DNA of 64,000 bases from the NCBI RefSeq assembly GCF_021025955.1, contig NZ_JAJNCL010000015.1:1-64000 (forward strand). The letters run 5' to 3'. Position numbers and translations under genes: made by a program. Of the stretch, positions 53,061-61,893 are shown piece by piece. This stretch comes from Rhodococcus qingshengii. Lineage in GTDB: Bacteria > Actinomycetota > Actinomycetes > Mycobacteriales > Mycobacteriaceae. Every line of letters starts with the position of its first letter. Within the stretch, counting starts at the first letter, position 1. The notes below the pieces were generated by a model. It made no database searches and was not told the DNA's origin. It was given only the letters and a program-made list of their open reading frames with translations.

Positions 53061-53225
53061 TCCTGCCCCCTCAAAAGGCCCTACGGTCGACACCCCGATG
53101 CGTCGATCCATCCGCGAGCACTCTGCACGCTACGCCCACCGGGGCAGATTTGGCGGGGACTCACGCGCCGTTATCCAGCTGAGTCCATTCAGAGGTCGAA
53201 TCAACCGGTCGCAGAGATGGAGTAT

Positions 53226-53245
53226 TGATTGCAGTAATCATGCAA
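53226..53245. promoter_or_regulatory. Small dyads upstream of the sugar porter
   Basis: TGATT-N5-AATCA (53226-53240) and TTGC-N9-GCAA (53229-53245) overlap in an AT-rich patch within the 214-bp gap. They could be an operator for the divergent promoter of the sugar porter. The evidence is weak. Confidence 0.3.
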
Positions 53246-53274
53246 ACAATAATATCGATGCAGGTGAGAGCGGT

Positions 53275-53670
53275 TTACTTGCCCGCGAGACGCTCGGCTT
53301 TTGTCGCGATGTCCTCGAGGTCCTTGGCCATGAATTTCCGGGTCACCCGCGCGCCCAATCGACCGAATATCGCTGTGAAGATCTTCGAGATGCGTGAGGT
53401 GGATTCGGATTCACCGGAGAAATACATCTCGAGGATCGTGCCTGTGGCGTCAGGCTTCAGGGTGAACCCACTCGTGTAGTTCATGCCGTGGGAGTTGGCT
53501 TTGACGACCGTGCGGGAGGGAGCCTCGACCTCGGTGACCCACATGTCTTCGGTTGCTTCCTTGCCCATCATCTTCCGAGTTTCACGCCACTTGGTGCCGA
53601 CGGCGTATCCTTCTCCGGCGAGACGTTCGATCCGGATCACGCCGGAGAGGGTGTCGGGAAAACCCCGTTA
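53275..53670 (-). pseudogene. 5'-truncated SRPBCC (polyketide-cyclase-like) gene
   Basis: The sequence reads like the C-terminal two-thirds of an SRPBCC protein (LSGVIRIERLAGEGYAVGTKWRETR, then EDMWVTEVEAPSRT). The frame is open upstream through FPDTLSGV to an in-frame TAA at 53668-53670, next to the stop of the siderophore-binding gene. The usual first 25-30 residues, which form the first strand and two helices of the fold, are missing. A GTG at 53640 could still give a 121-residue product by coupling, but it would lack part of the ligand cavity. It is probably a remnant. Confidence 0.65.
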
Positions 53671-54687
53671 CTAGGCGGTCGTGCGCTTTGCGGCTTCGCT
53701 CAGCGCCGGTGTGATCTGGCCGAGGACCCACGGCGTGCTGAGGACGTTGACGTTGCTCAGTCCACCGATGACGCGGGTGTCGCTGAGGAAGGCGGTTGAT
53801 CCGCGCTTGACCGCGTCGAGCCCGCCGACCGCAGGGATGCCGGACGGATCGCCGGAGCCGTCGGTGAAGCCGACGATCACGTCGGCATCGATGTCGGCGA
53901 TGTTCTCGTATGAGATCGTCTTGAAGAAGGTTCCGCCTGCGTTGTCCGTCGCGAGCTTCTCGACGCCGGGCGCATTGACGAATCCGAGTTCCGTCAGCAC
54001 TTGGACACGCGGATCGGTGGGCAGGTAGACGTTGATGTTGCTCGAATCGGTGTCGAAGTTAACCACTGCCATTGTCTTTCCGGCGAACTCCGGGTGGGCT
54101 GCAGCGGTATCGGCGAGAGTTGCGTCGAGGCCGTCGACGAGCTTGTCGGCCTCTTCGCTCTTACCGACGGCCTTGCCGACGATACGGGTCTGGTCCTGCC
54201 AGGTCGTCTGCCACGCTGCGCCGGGGTAGGCGGCCGTCGGTGCGATCTTGCTCAGCTGGTTGTAGACGGACTCTTCGAAGCCCTCGTACGGCGCCAGGAT
54301 CACATCCGGTGTCAATGACGCAATGGTCTCGACCGGCGGCTCGCCGCTCGCCGGCATGTCGAAGAGTGTGGTCTTGTCCGCGTCGAAGTAGTCCTGCGCC
54401 CACGGCATGACGCCGTTGTCGTCCGCGCCGTAGGTGTACTTGGGCTGGCCGACCGGAGTGAGATCGAGTGCGTACAGGATGTCCTGTGCGTTCCAGCCGA
54501 GAGTGACCAGCCGTTCGGGCTTGGATTCGATCGTCGTCGTGCCGAATGTGTTCTCGATGCTGACGGGGAATCCGTCCGCACCTTGGGATGTCGTGGATGT
54601 GTCTGAATCCGAGGAGCACGAGACGAGTGCCGTGACCGCGATTGCGGCCGCACCGAGGGCGGCGAAGCCCCGAACAGATGTTTTCAT
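53671..54687 (-). CDS. Iron-siderophore ABC transporter substrate-binding lipoprotein (FecB/FepB-like)
   Basis: This 338-residue type III solute-binding protein has a lipoprotein signal peptide (lipobox ALVSC, Cys24) and the TroA/FecB fold: ERLVTLGWNAQDILYAL, SLTPDVILAPYEGF and the long connecting helix. It probably captures a ferric siderophore outside the membrane; no permease or ATPase gene is adjacent, so its transporter is elsewhere. An IdeR-like box overlaps its -10 (TAGGCT, 54695-54700, 7 nt before the ATG), suggesting iron repression and a leaderless mRNA. The truncated SRPBCC gene directly follows. Confidence 0.9.
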   Translation of the reverse strand: MKTSVRGFAALGAAAIAVTALVSCSSDSDTSTTSQGADGFPVSIENTFGTTTIESKPERLVTLGWNAQDILYALDLTPVGQPKYTYGADDNGVMPWAQDYFDADKTTLFDMPASGEPPVETIASLTPDVILAPYEGFEESVYNQLSKIAPTAAYPGAAWQTTWQDQTRIVGKAVGKSEEADKLVDGLDATLADTAAAHPEFAGKTMAVVNFDTDSSNINVYLPTDPRVQVLTELGFVNAPGVEKLATDNAGGTFFKTISYENIADIDADVIVGFTDGSGDPSGIPAVGGLDAVKRGSTAFLSDTRVIGGLSNVNVLSTPWVLGQITPALSEAAKRTTA

Positions 54688-54706
54688 GAAGGGCAGCCTA
54701 ACCTAC
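54688..54706 (-). promoter_or_regulatory. IdeR-box-like operator with -10 element
   Basis: The minus strand reads GTAGGTTAGGCTGCCCTTC, matching 14 of 19 positions of the mycobacterial IdeR consensus TTAGGTTAGGCTAACCTAA. The left half is nearly perfect. TAGGCT within it ends 7 nt before ATG 54687, so repressor binding would cover the promoter. Confidence 0.65.
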
Positions 54707-54812
54707 TGAATTTCGGCAGCCAAAACGAAACCGATTGCGCCGTTTATGCAGGTGGGAGTCGAATCTAGATCGCGTTTCCTGTTGCGCGGTTTCGGTGGGC
54801 GATACTTTCCTT

Positions 54813-55364
54813 GTGCGATCACAGCAGAAGATTCTCGCCGCCGCTCTCGGACTGATCGAAGGTGGCGGATTCGAGGCTGTGAACATTGCCGCAGTTGCCA
54901 CCGCGGCCGGCGTATCGCGACAGACGGTGTACTCGATTTTCGGTACGCGTGAAGAGGTCGTCTCCCAGGCGATGGGCGGTCTCGCCATCGAGGTTCTCGG
55001 GGAGATTACGGCACAGGTGGAGTCGGTCGACACGGCGTGTGACTATGTCGTCGAATTCATCGTTGCCGCGCGAACTGCCGTGCGTGCTCACCCGGTTCTG
55101 GCGACACTGCTCTTGGCCGAGCGTGGAAATCCCGTCTTCGATCTCGAAATGATGAGTCGAGCAATACCTTTCGCTGGTCAGATGCTCGCTCCCATGGTCG
55201 AACGTGGTCTCGTCACGGAGGCGGAGTTGGATGAGATAGTGGAAATTGCCGTGCGCCTGGGGCTTTCGGTTATTGCTTTCGACAGTGAACTCGTCCATTC
55301 CGACGACTCCCTGCGGGCCTTTCTCGGGCGATGGCTTGGACCCGCGATGCGATCGACCTCGTAG
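54813..55364 (+). CDS. TetR-family transcriptional regulator
   Basis: The 183-residue protein has a TetR HTH at about 5-50 (QQKILAAALGLIEGGGFEAVNIAAVA then SRQTVYSIFGTREEV) and a C-terminal ligand domain without recognisable specificity. GTG 54813 gives the usual short N-terminus; GTG 54795 is an alternative. It is divergent from the siderophore-binding gene and lies 99 bp upstream of the GMC oxidase on the same strand, so either could be its target. Ligand is unknown. Confidence 0.87.
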   Translation: MRSQQKILAAALGLIEGGGFEAVNIAAVATAAGVSRQTVYSIFGTREEVVSQAMGGLAIEVLGEITAQVESVDTACDYVVEFIVAARTAVRAHPVLATLLLAERGNPVFDLEMMSRAIPFAGQMLAPMVERGLVTEAELDEIVEIAVRLGLSVIAFDSELVHSDDSLRAFLGRWLGPAMRSTS

Positions 55365-55385
55365 ATCGTCGTTGTGATCAATGCC

Positions 55386-55415
55386 TTGACACTTTATTGC
55401 GAGAGTGTCTAGCTT
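55386..55415 (+). promoter_or_regulatory. Promoter of the GMC oxidase gene with inverted repeat
   Basis: TTGACA (55386-55391) and TAGCTT (55410-55415) are 18 bp apart. GACACT (55388-55393) and AGTGTC (55404-55409) form a 6-bp inverted repeat between them, an operator candidate for the adjacent TetR protein. It is the best -35/-10 pair I noticed in the window. Confidence 0.55.
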
Positions 55416-55463
55416 TGGCGTGCCCGGAATTCTCTGGCGACATTCTTCGAGGGAGCACCAGTC

Positions 55464-57035
55464 ATGTCCGGAGTGAAACGTAGATCGTTCTTGGCCGGTA
55501 CGGCCGCCGTGGGAGTTGCGATGATGGCGCCACGCACTGCCAAGGCTGCAACCGGGATTCCGCTGACACGTGAAGAGCACCGCGTCGTGGTAGTCGGCTC
55601 AGGTTTCGGGGGCGGGGTGACAGCCCTGCGCCTGGCGGAGGCCGGGGTTCCGGTCACCCTGCTGGAGAGAGGGATTCGGTGGCAGACGGGGCCGAATGCC
55701 GAAACTTTTCCGCATCCCGCCAGTCCGGACAAGCGTATCCTCTGGCATCAGTCCAACCCGACCCTGTTCGGTAGGCCGGCGATCTTCGAGCCCTATGCAG
55801 GTTTGCTGGAGACAGTGACCGGTGAGAACATGACAGCGATCTGCGCTGCCGGTGTGGGCGGCGGATCGCTTGTGTACCAAGGGATGACACTGCAGCCGGA
55901 AGCAGCGGTATTCAACGCGCATTTCCCGGAGGAGCTCGACTATGCACGAATGGACCGCGTCCACTACCCACGGGTGGCGCGGATGCTGCACCTGGAAACT
56001 GCACCCGAAGAACTGATCTCCAGTCCGAACTACGAGGCAGCACGCGTCTTCGCGCGCAACGCAACGCGTTCCGGTCTTCCGGTGTCGAAAATTCCGATGC
56101 CGATCGACTGGAACTACGCGTTGGCCGAACTTCGGGGTGAGATGAAACCGTCGTACACCAACGGTGACGGCGCACTCGGGGTCAACAACGGTGGCAAGCA
56201 TTCGGTGGACGTCACCTACGTCGGCGCTGCCGAAGCGACCGGATTGGTGAAGGTGGAGACCCTGCACCAGGTCACCGACGTCGAACGGGCAGCTGACGGG
56301 CGGTGGCGCGTGTACGTGGACCGGACCGATATTGCCGGCACGGTTCTCGAGAACAAGATCGTGACGACGGATGCGCTGGTGATGGCTGCCGGCAGCATGA
56401 ACACCACCAAACTCCTGGTCCGCGCCGCGGCAACGGGGCGGATCACCGACCTGCCGGACGAGCTCGGCGCGGGGTGGGGGACCAATGCCGACCGGATCTA
56501 CATCTGGTCGGATCTCGCCGAGAACTTCGGTGCCACCCAGGGCGGGCCTGTTGTCTACGGCAGCCGAAACTGGGAGGACCCGCTCAACGCGTTCACCGTC
56601 ATACAGGCGTCGTTCCCTCCCGTGGCGTTCGACGCCCACAGCACGGTGATGGTCGGATTCGGTGTGAGCAGCGACCGAGGTCGGTTCGTGTACGACTCAG
56701 CGCGGGGTGAGGCGGTGCTCCGTTGGCCGAAGGACGGGGATTCGGCGATCCAGCAAGGCCACATCGGGCCGGCGGCCCACCAGATCGCGGCAGGCGGTCT
56801 ACTCACCGACACGAACGCGATACTGCCGTCCACGTGGCATCCCCTCGGCGGTGCCTGCATGAACTCGGTGTGCGACCTCGACGGTCGGGTTCTCGGCCAG
56901 CGGGGGTTGTACGTGCTCGACGGTGCTCTGCTGCCGGGAAACTCCGCCGCGTGCAATCCGTCGATGACTATCGCCGCAGTGGCGGAGCGCGCGCTCGAGA
57001 ACATCGTGAAAGACGATGTGGGAACACTCTTCTGA
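55464..57035 (+). CDS. Secreted GMC oxidoreductase, cholesterol-oxidase type
   Basis: This 523-residue FAD flavoprotein has a Tat signal (VKRRSFLAG, residues about 4-30) and the FAD motif VVVVGSGFGGGVTALRLAEAG. GVGGGSLVYQGMT and the C-terminal active-site segments WHPLGGA (His) and NSAACNPSMTIAA (Asn) match class I cholesterol oxidases of Streptomyces and Rhodococcus. It probably oxidises cholesterol, or a related 3-beta-hydroxysteroid, to the 4-en-3-one outside the cell. The ATG has a GAGGGAG site. Regulated by the promoter/dyad at 55386-55415. Confidence 0.85.
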   Translation: MSGVKRRSFLAGTAAVGVAMMAPRTAKAATGIPLTREEHRVVVVGSGFGGGVTALRLAEAGVPVTLLERGIRWQTGPNAETFPHPASPDKRILWHQSNPTLFGRPAIFEPYAGLLETVTGENMTAICAAGVGGGSLVYQGMTLQPEAAVFNAHFPEELDYARMDRVHYPRVARMLHLETAPEELISSPNYEAARVFARNATRSGLPVSKIPMPIDWNYALAELRGEMKPSYTNGDGALGVNNGGKHSVDVTYVGAAEATGLVKVETLHQVTDVERAADGRWRVYVDRTDIAGTVLENKIVTTDALVMAAGSMNTTKLLVRAAATGRITDLPDELGAGWGTNADRIYIWSDLAENFGATQGGPVVYGSRNWEDPLNAFTVIQASFPPVAFDAHSTVMVGFGVSSDRGRFVYDSARGEAVLRWPKDGDSAIQQGHIGPAAHQIAAGGLLTDTNAILPSTWHPLGGACMNSVCDLDGRVLGQRGLYVLDGALLPGNSAACNPSMTIAAVAERALENIVKDDVGTLF

Positions 57036-57051
57036 GCCTGCACAAACGTCA

Positions 57052-57081
57052 CGGACGGCGTACCCGAAGGCACGCCGTCCG
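57052..57081. terminator. Hairpin between GMC oxidase and fadB
   Basis: CGGACGGCGT (57052-57061) and ACGCCGTCCG (57072-57081) pair over 10 bp with a 10-nt loop in the 66-bp convergent gap. Confidence 0.55.
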
Positions 57082-57101
57082 CGACGGGTCTATCGACTTT
57101 C

Positions 57102-59207
57102 TCAGACGCTGGCAACACCGGGCGCGAGGAAGCGCTTGCCGTTGACAGCCTCGGAGGTACCGGTGCGGTCCAGGTACGGCGTGATACCGCCGTTCCAGAA
57201 TCCGAATCCGCCGCCGAGCAGCAGGCAGAGGTCGATGTCCTCGGCCGCCGCTACGACGCCCTCGTCGAGCATGATCTGAATTTCCTCGGCGAACGCGCGA
57301 CGTGTGCGCTCTAGGACCTCTTCCGAGGTGGACGCCTTGTCCCCCTGCGGCCACAGTGCGGCAACCTCGGGGTCGACGGCCTGACCGTTCTCGCCCCAGG
57401 TCCACACGCCGGGCTTGCGGGCCTCGACGAGTGCTTCGAGTCCGGGTGAGCTCTTGAACCGCTCCGGGTACGACTCCTGCAGGGTCTCGCCGGTGTGCAG
57501 TGCCACTGCGGGTCCGACGAGGGCCAGCAGCGTGAACGGCGACATGGGCATACCGAGTTCTGCGATCGCATTGTCTGCGACGTCGAAGGGGGTGCCTTCG
57601 TCGACAGCGGACATGACCTCACCCAAGGTGCGGGTGACGAGGCGGTTGAAGACGAATCCGGCCTTGTCGCCGCAGAGGACGGCGGACTTCTTCAGCGACT
57701 TCGCGGTCGCGAAAGCCGTTGCGAGAGTTGCGTCGTCGGTCTTCTCGCCCTTGATGATCTCGAGGAGGGGAAGCACGGCCACCGGGTTGAAGAAGTGGAA
57801 GCCCACCACGCGCTCGGGATGCTCGAGCCCGGACGCCATCTCCGTGATGGAGAGAGAGGAGGTGTTGGTCGCGAGGATGGTTTCGGGAGCGATGAACTGC
57901 TCGAGTTCCGCGAAGACCTTTTTCTTGACGTCCATGTTCTCGAAGACGGCTTCGATGACGAAGTCGGTCTTGGCGAACGCGGCCTTGTCGAGCGAGCCGG
58001 AAACGAGTGCCTTGAGGCGGTTCGCGGCGTCGGGGGACAGGCGTCCCTTGCCCTGGAGCTTCTCGATCTCGGTGTGGACGTAGCCGACACCCTTGTCGAT
58101 GCGCTCCTGGTCGATGTCGGTCAAGATGACCGGCACCTTGAGCTGGCGGACGAAGAGCAGCGCGAGCTGGCTGGCCATGAGGCCGGCACCGACGATGCCG
58201 ACGCCGCTGACCTTGCGAGCGAGTGAGCGATCGGGTGCTCCGGCGGGACGCTTGGCGCGCTTGTTCACCAGATCGAAGGCGTACAGACCAGCACGGAGCT
58301 CGTCCGTCAGCAGGAGGTCGGCAAGAGCCTCGTCCTCGGCCGCGAAGCCCTTGTCGAGCGAAGCGGCATCGGTGATGTCGGTGCTGCGAGCCAGTTCGAG
58401 CAGCTCGACGGCCTTGACAGCGCCGGGTGCATTGCCCTTGGTCTTGCCGTCGACGATCGCCTTCGCGCGAGCGATCGCGTCGTCCCAGCCCTGGCCGCGA
58501 TCGATCTCGGGGCGAGCGGGGGTGACGGTGCCGGCGAGGACCTGCGACGCCCAGGCGAGGGACTGCTCGATGAAGTCGGCAGAATCGAGAACGACGTCGA
58601 CGACGCCGAGTTCGAGTGCCTTCTTGGGGGAGAGCACCTTGTTCTGGTTCAGCGAGTTCTCGATCACCACGGTGACGGCGTTGGACGGGCCGACCAGGTT
58701 GGGGAGCAGTTGCGTTCCGCCCCAACCGGGGACCAGACCGAGGAATGCTTCTGGAAGGCCTAGCGCGCCCGCGTTGGCGGCAACCGTGCGGTAGTGGCTG
58801 TGGAGGCCGACTTCGAGGCCGCCGCCCAGGGCGACGCCGTTGATGAAGGCGAACGTGGGAACTGAGGACTCACGTAGGCGTCGGAACACCTTGTGGCCCA
58901 AGCGGCCCAGCTCGAGTCCCTGCTCACGCGAGGTGATCGCGGGAACACCCTTGAGGTCCGCGCCGGCGGCGAAGATGAAGGGCTTGCCGGTGACCGCGAC
59001 GGCAACCGGGTTGGCTGCAAAGGCTTCGTCGAGGGCAGCGTCGAAAGCTGCGAGTCCGCCGGGACCGAAGGACGACGGCTTGGTGTGGTCGAAGCCGTTG
59101 TCGAGGGTGATCAGTGCAAACGGGCCCTCGATACCGGGAACCGAGATGATCTTGGTGTAGGCGTTCGTGACGACCTCGTCGGCGAATGCTGTTGCAATAT
59201 CAGACAT
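57102..59207 (-). CDS. fadB: Fatty-acid oxidation trifunctional-like protein FadB (enoyl-CoA hydratase/3-hydroxyacyl-CoA dehydrogenase)
   Basis: This 701-residue alpha subunit has an enoyl-CoA hydratase domain (about 15-205; oxyanion segments AAGADLKG and NGVALGGGLEVGLH), then a 3-hydroxyacyl-CoA dehydrogenase NAD-binding domain (about 335-500; GIVGAGLMASQLALLF) and its C-terminal domain (about 505-690). It performs the middle two steps of beta-oxidation. The fadA thiolase stop abuts its ATG with no gap, so the two are one operon (fadA first), as with Mtb Rv0859-Rv0860. Confidence 0.95.
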   Translation of the reverse strand: MSDIATAFADEVVTNAYTKIISVPGIEGPFALITLDNGFDHTKPSSFGPGGLAAFDAALDEAFAANPVAVAVTGKPFIFAAGADLKGVPAITSREQGLELGRLGHKVFRRLRESSVPTFAFINGVALGGGLEVGLHSHYRTVAANAGALGLPEAFLGLVPGWGGTQLLPNLVGPSNAVTVVIENSLNQNKVLSPKKALELGVVDVVLDSADFIEQSLAWASQVLAGTVTPARPEIDRGQGWDDAIARAKAIVDGKTKGNAPGAVKAVELLELARSTDITDAASLDKGFAAEDEALADLLLTDELRAGLYAFDLVNKRAKRPAGAPDRSLARKVSGVGIVGAGLMASQLALLFVRQLKVPVILTDIDQERIDKGVGYVHTEIEKLQGKGRLSPDAANRLKALVSGSLDKAAFAKTDFVIEAVFENMDVKKKVFAELEQFIAPETILATNTSSLSITEMASGLEHPERVVGFHFFNPVAVLPLLEIIKGEKTDDATLATAFATAKSLKKSAVLCGDKAGFVFNRLVTRTLGEVMSAVDEGTPFDVADNAIAELGMPMSPFTLLALVGPAVALHTGETLQESYPERFKSSPGLEALVEARKPGVWTWGENGQAVDPEVAALWPQGDKASTSEEVLERTRRAFAEEIQIMLDEGVVAAAEDIDLCLLLGGGFGFWNGGITPYLDRTGTSEAVNGKRFLAPGVASV

Positions 59208-60428
59208 TTAGTTGACTCCTGCCTGGTAGTCAGCGTGGTTCGGGTTCTCCCAGATGACGGTGCCGCCCATACCGAGGCCGATGCACATGGTGGTCAAGCC
59301 GTAGCGCACGTCGGGGCGTGTCGCGAACTGGCGGGAGAGCTGGGTCATCAGGCGAACGCCCGAGGAAGCGAGGGGGTGGCCACACGCGATGGCGCCGCCC
59401 CACTGGTTGACGCGTGGGTCGTCGTCGGCGATTCCGTAGTGCTCGAGGAACGCGAGGACCTGGACGGCGAACGCCTCGTTGATCTCGAAGAGTCCGATGT
59501 CCTCGATCTTCAGGCCGGTGCGGGCCAGGAGCTTCTCCGTGGCGGGAACCGGGCCGATGCCCATGACGGCGGGGTCGACGCCCTGGTAGGCGAACCCGAC
59601 CATGCGCATGCCGACCGGCAGGCCGAGTTCTGCTGCGGTGTCCTCACCGGCGAGCAGGGCGGCGGTGGCGCCGTCGTTGAGTCCGGCGGCGTTACCGGCG
59701 GTGATGCGTCCGGCCGGGCGGAACGGAGTCTTGAGCTTCGCAAGATCTTCGACGGTGGTTCCGGGGCGCGGCGGCTCGTCCTCGGTGGCCAGACCCCAGC
59801 CCGCGGAACTGCGAGTGGCGACGGGGACCAAGGTGTCGGCGATGAAGCCGGCCTTCTTGGCAGCCTCGTACTTGTTCTGGCTGCTGACGGCGTATGCATC
59901 CGTGCGTTCCTTGGTGATGGTCGGGAACCGGTCGTGCAGGTTCTCGGCGGTGTTACCCATCACGAGGGCGCTCGGATCGACCAGGCGGTCGGCGAGGAAA
60001 CGCGGGTTGGGGTCTGCGCCCTCACCCATCGGGTGGTGGCCCATGTGCTCGACGCCACCGGCGATCACGACGTCGTACTGGCCGAAGCCGATGCCCGACG
60101 CGGTGGTGGTCACGGCCGTCATCGCGCCGGCACACATACGGTCGATGGCGAATCCGGGAACAGTTTCGGGGAGACCGGCGAGGATCGCAGCGGTGCGGCC
60201 GATGGTCAGGCCCTGGTCACCGGTCTGCGTCGTGGCTGCGACGGCCACTTCGTCGATCCGCGCGGGATCGAGCTGCGGATTGCGGCGAAGCAGCTCACGA
60301 ATCGCCTTGACGACGAGATCGTCTGCGCGCGTGTCGGCGTACATGCCTTTCGGGCCGGCCTTGCCGAACGGGGTGCGAATGCCGTCGACGAAGACGACGT
60401 TGCGTTGGTTGTTTGTGGATGGAGCCAC
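59208..60428 (-). CDS. fadA: Acetyl-CoA acyltransferase (beta-ketothiolase) FadA
   Basis: The 406-residue thiolase carries out the last beta-oxidation step. It has the nucleophile Cys99 in DRMCAGAM, the GHPLASSGVR signature with the catalytic His, and CIGLGMGG with the C-terminal catalytic Cys. GTG 60428 is chosen because GGAGGA lies 6 nt upstream; a longer reading has no ribosome site and no family sequence. fadB follows immediately. No KstR-type motif is visible upstream of the operon. Confidence 0.95.
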   Translation of the reverse strand: MAPSTNNQRNVVFVDGIRTPFGKAGPKGMYADTRADDLVVKAIRELLRRNPQLDPARIDEVAVAATTQTGDQGLTIGRTAAILAGLPETVPGFAIDRMCAGAMTAVTTTASGIGFGQYDVVIAGGVEHMGHHPMGEGADPNPRFLADRLVDPSALVMGNTAENLHDRFPTITKERTDAYAVSSQNKYEAAKKAGFIADTLVPVATRSSAGWGLATEDEPPRPGTTVEDLAKLKTPFRPAGRITAGNAAGLNDGATAALLAGEDTAAELGLPVGMRMVGFAYQGVDPAVMGIGPVPATEKLLARTGLKIEDIGLFEINEAFAVQVLAFLEHYGIADDDPRVNQWGGAIACGHPLASSGVRLMTQLSRQFATRPDVRYGLTTMCIGLGMGGTVIWENPNHADYQAGVN

Positions 60429-60589
60429 GCGAATTCCTCCTGATGGAGCTGCCCACCGCACCGAAGGGCGGTGAGACGTTGGTTCGGCGATCACGGCCAG
60501 GCGTCCGGCCTCGTATCGAGCGTACTACTGCCCATTACTGACCGGTAACTTAACGTGCCGAATTGCTCCAACCCCACACCGGGGTCAGC

Positions 60590-61879
60590 TCAGGATTCTG
60601 GTTCTTCCTCTTCGGGCTCGGCCGGGACCACGGAGTTCAGGGCCTCGGCGAGGACGGCAACCGTCAAAGTGCGTTGCCAGCCACGTGCGCCACCGGAAGT
60701 GAGCTTGGTCTCGATTGCACTCTCGACTTCGGCGATGTCGGAGTCGGGTTCCAACTTCCAGTCCCAGCACAGGCGCCTGACCAGGTCGGGTTGGAGCAGA
60801 TTCTCGACCGGTACCGAAACCTCTTTGCTCAGGTCCGACAGTGCTGCCCGAGCTGCCGTCAGTCGGTCGGCTGCCGCCGGGTCCTGGCGAGCCCAGCGGC
60901 CGGCGGCGGGCGGCCCGACGATGGGCGGGGTTTTCGGTGGAAGCTCGCTGTCGGGGAGCCTGCGCGCCGCTTCCAGTGCGTCCATCCACACGCGTGAATA
61001 ACGGCGCTGACGTGGTCCGCCGAAGACGGGAAGCGAGCGGAGCGCGTCCAACGACTGAGGATCTTTGAGAGCGGCATCGATGATGGCGGAGTCAGGAAGA
61101 ACCCGACTCGGCGACACGTCGCGCTTGCGTGCGAGATCCTCACGTGCCTGCCACAGCGCCCGTACCGCCGCCAACTGACGGGTGGTCTTGAGTGAGGTGA
61201 TGTGCGACGTACGACGCCAACGGTCAGGCTTGGGCTTGGGCGGGCCGGCCAGACGGATGTACTCGAACTCTTCCTTCGCCCACTCGAGCTTGCCTTGGGA
61301 TTCGAGTTCGGCCTCCATCGCGTCGCGCAGCTCGAGAAGTACTTCGACGTCGAGGGCGGCGTAGTTCAACCACGCGTCCGGCAGTGGGCGCGTCGACCAG
61401 TCGGCAGCGCCGTGCCCCTTGCGAAGTTCCACCCGCAGGGTTCGCTCCACTATCGCGGCCAGCCCGACTCGCTCGAAACCCGCCAGTCGTCCGGCCAGTT
61501 CGGTGTCGAAGAGTTCCGCCGGTGTCAGGCCTAATTCGGCGAGGCCGGGGAGATCTTGATCCGCAGAGTGCAACACCCATTGCAACGGATTGATCGCCTC
61601 GGCCAACGGCTGTAGATCCTGCGCCGTCGGAATCGGATCGAGCAGGAACGATCCTGCGCCTTCGCGTCGGAGCTGGATCAGGTACGCCCGTGCCGAATAG
61701 CGGAATCCGGATGCCCGCTCGGCGTCCACGGCGAGCGGGCCGTGGCCGGAAGCCAGCGCGGCTGCGGCGCCCGCGACGCCGGCGGCAGTGGTGATGACTT
61801 CCGGAACTCCGTCACGAGGTACGAGCAGCGGAACTACGTCGGAGGTGGGCTCGGTAGCATCATCGGTGACTTCGGACAT
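60590..61879 (-). CDS. RNase D-like 3'-5' exonuclease with HRDC domain (Rv2681-like)
   Basis: The 429-residue protein has a DEDD-type exonuclease domain (about 45-210): PLAVDAERASGFRY for the DxE pair, LHSADQDLPGLAEL and NYAALDVEVLLEL for the last Asp with Tyr (DEDDy type). An HRDC helical domain (about 225-300) and a C-terminal region ending in EEEEPES follow. It probably processes or degrades structured RNA 3' ends. ATG 61879 is preferred (MSEVTDD); TAGAGT ends 8 nt upstream, so the leader is at most a few nucleotides. GTG 61885 is an alternative. Confidence 0.92.
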   Translation of the reverse strand: MSEVTDDATEPTSDVVPLLVPRDGVPEVITTAAGVAGAAAALASGHGPLAVDAERASGFRYSARAYLIQLRREGAGSFLLDPIPTAQDLQPLAEAINPLQWVLHSADQDLPGLAELGLTPAELFDTELAGRLAGFERVGLAAIVERTLRVELRKGHGAADWSTRPLPDAWLNYAALDVEVLLELRDAMEAELESQGKLEWAKEEFEYIRLAGPPKPKPDRWRRTSHITSLKTTRQLAAVRALWQAREDLARKRDVSPSRVLPDSAIIDAALKDPQSLDALRSLPVFGGPRQRRYSRVWMDALEAARRLPDSELPPKTPPIVGPPAAGRWARQDPAAADRLTAARAALSDLSKEVSVPVENLLQPDLVRRLCWDWKLEPDSDIAEVESAIETKLTSGGARGWQRTLTVAVLAEALNSVVPAEPEEEEPES

Positions 61880-61887
61880 GGTCACTG

Positions 61888-61893
61888 ACTCTA
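61888..61893 (-). promoter_or_regulatory. -10 element TAGAGT of the RNase D gene
   Basis: TAGAGT on the minus strand ends 8 nt before ATG 61879 and 2 nt before the alternative GTG 61885. A start site 6-7 nt downstream of the hexamer supports the ATG. Confidence 0.4.

Noticed and set aside
58893-60443. 516-codon plus-strand frame antisense to fadB-fadA
   Set aside because: Low-complexity Gly/Arg/Val composition; both opposite genes have all catalytic residues.
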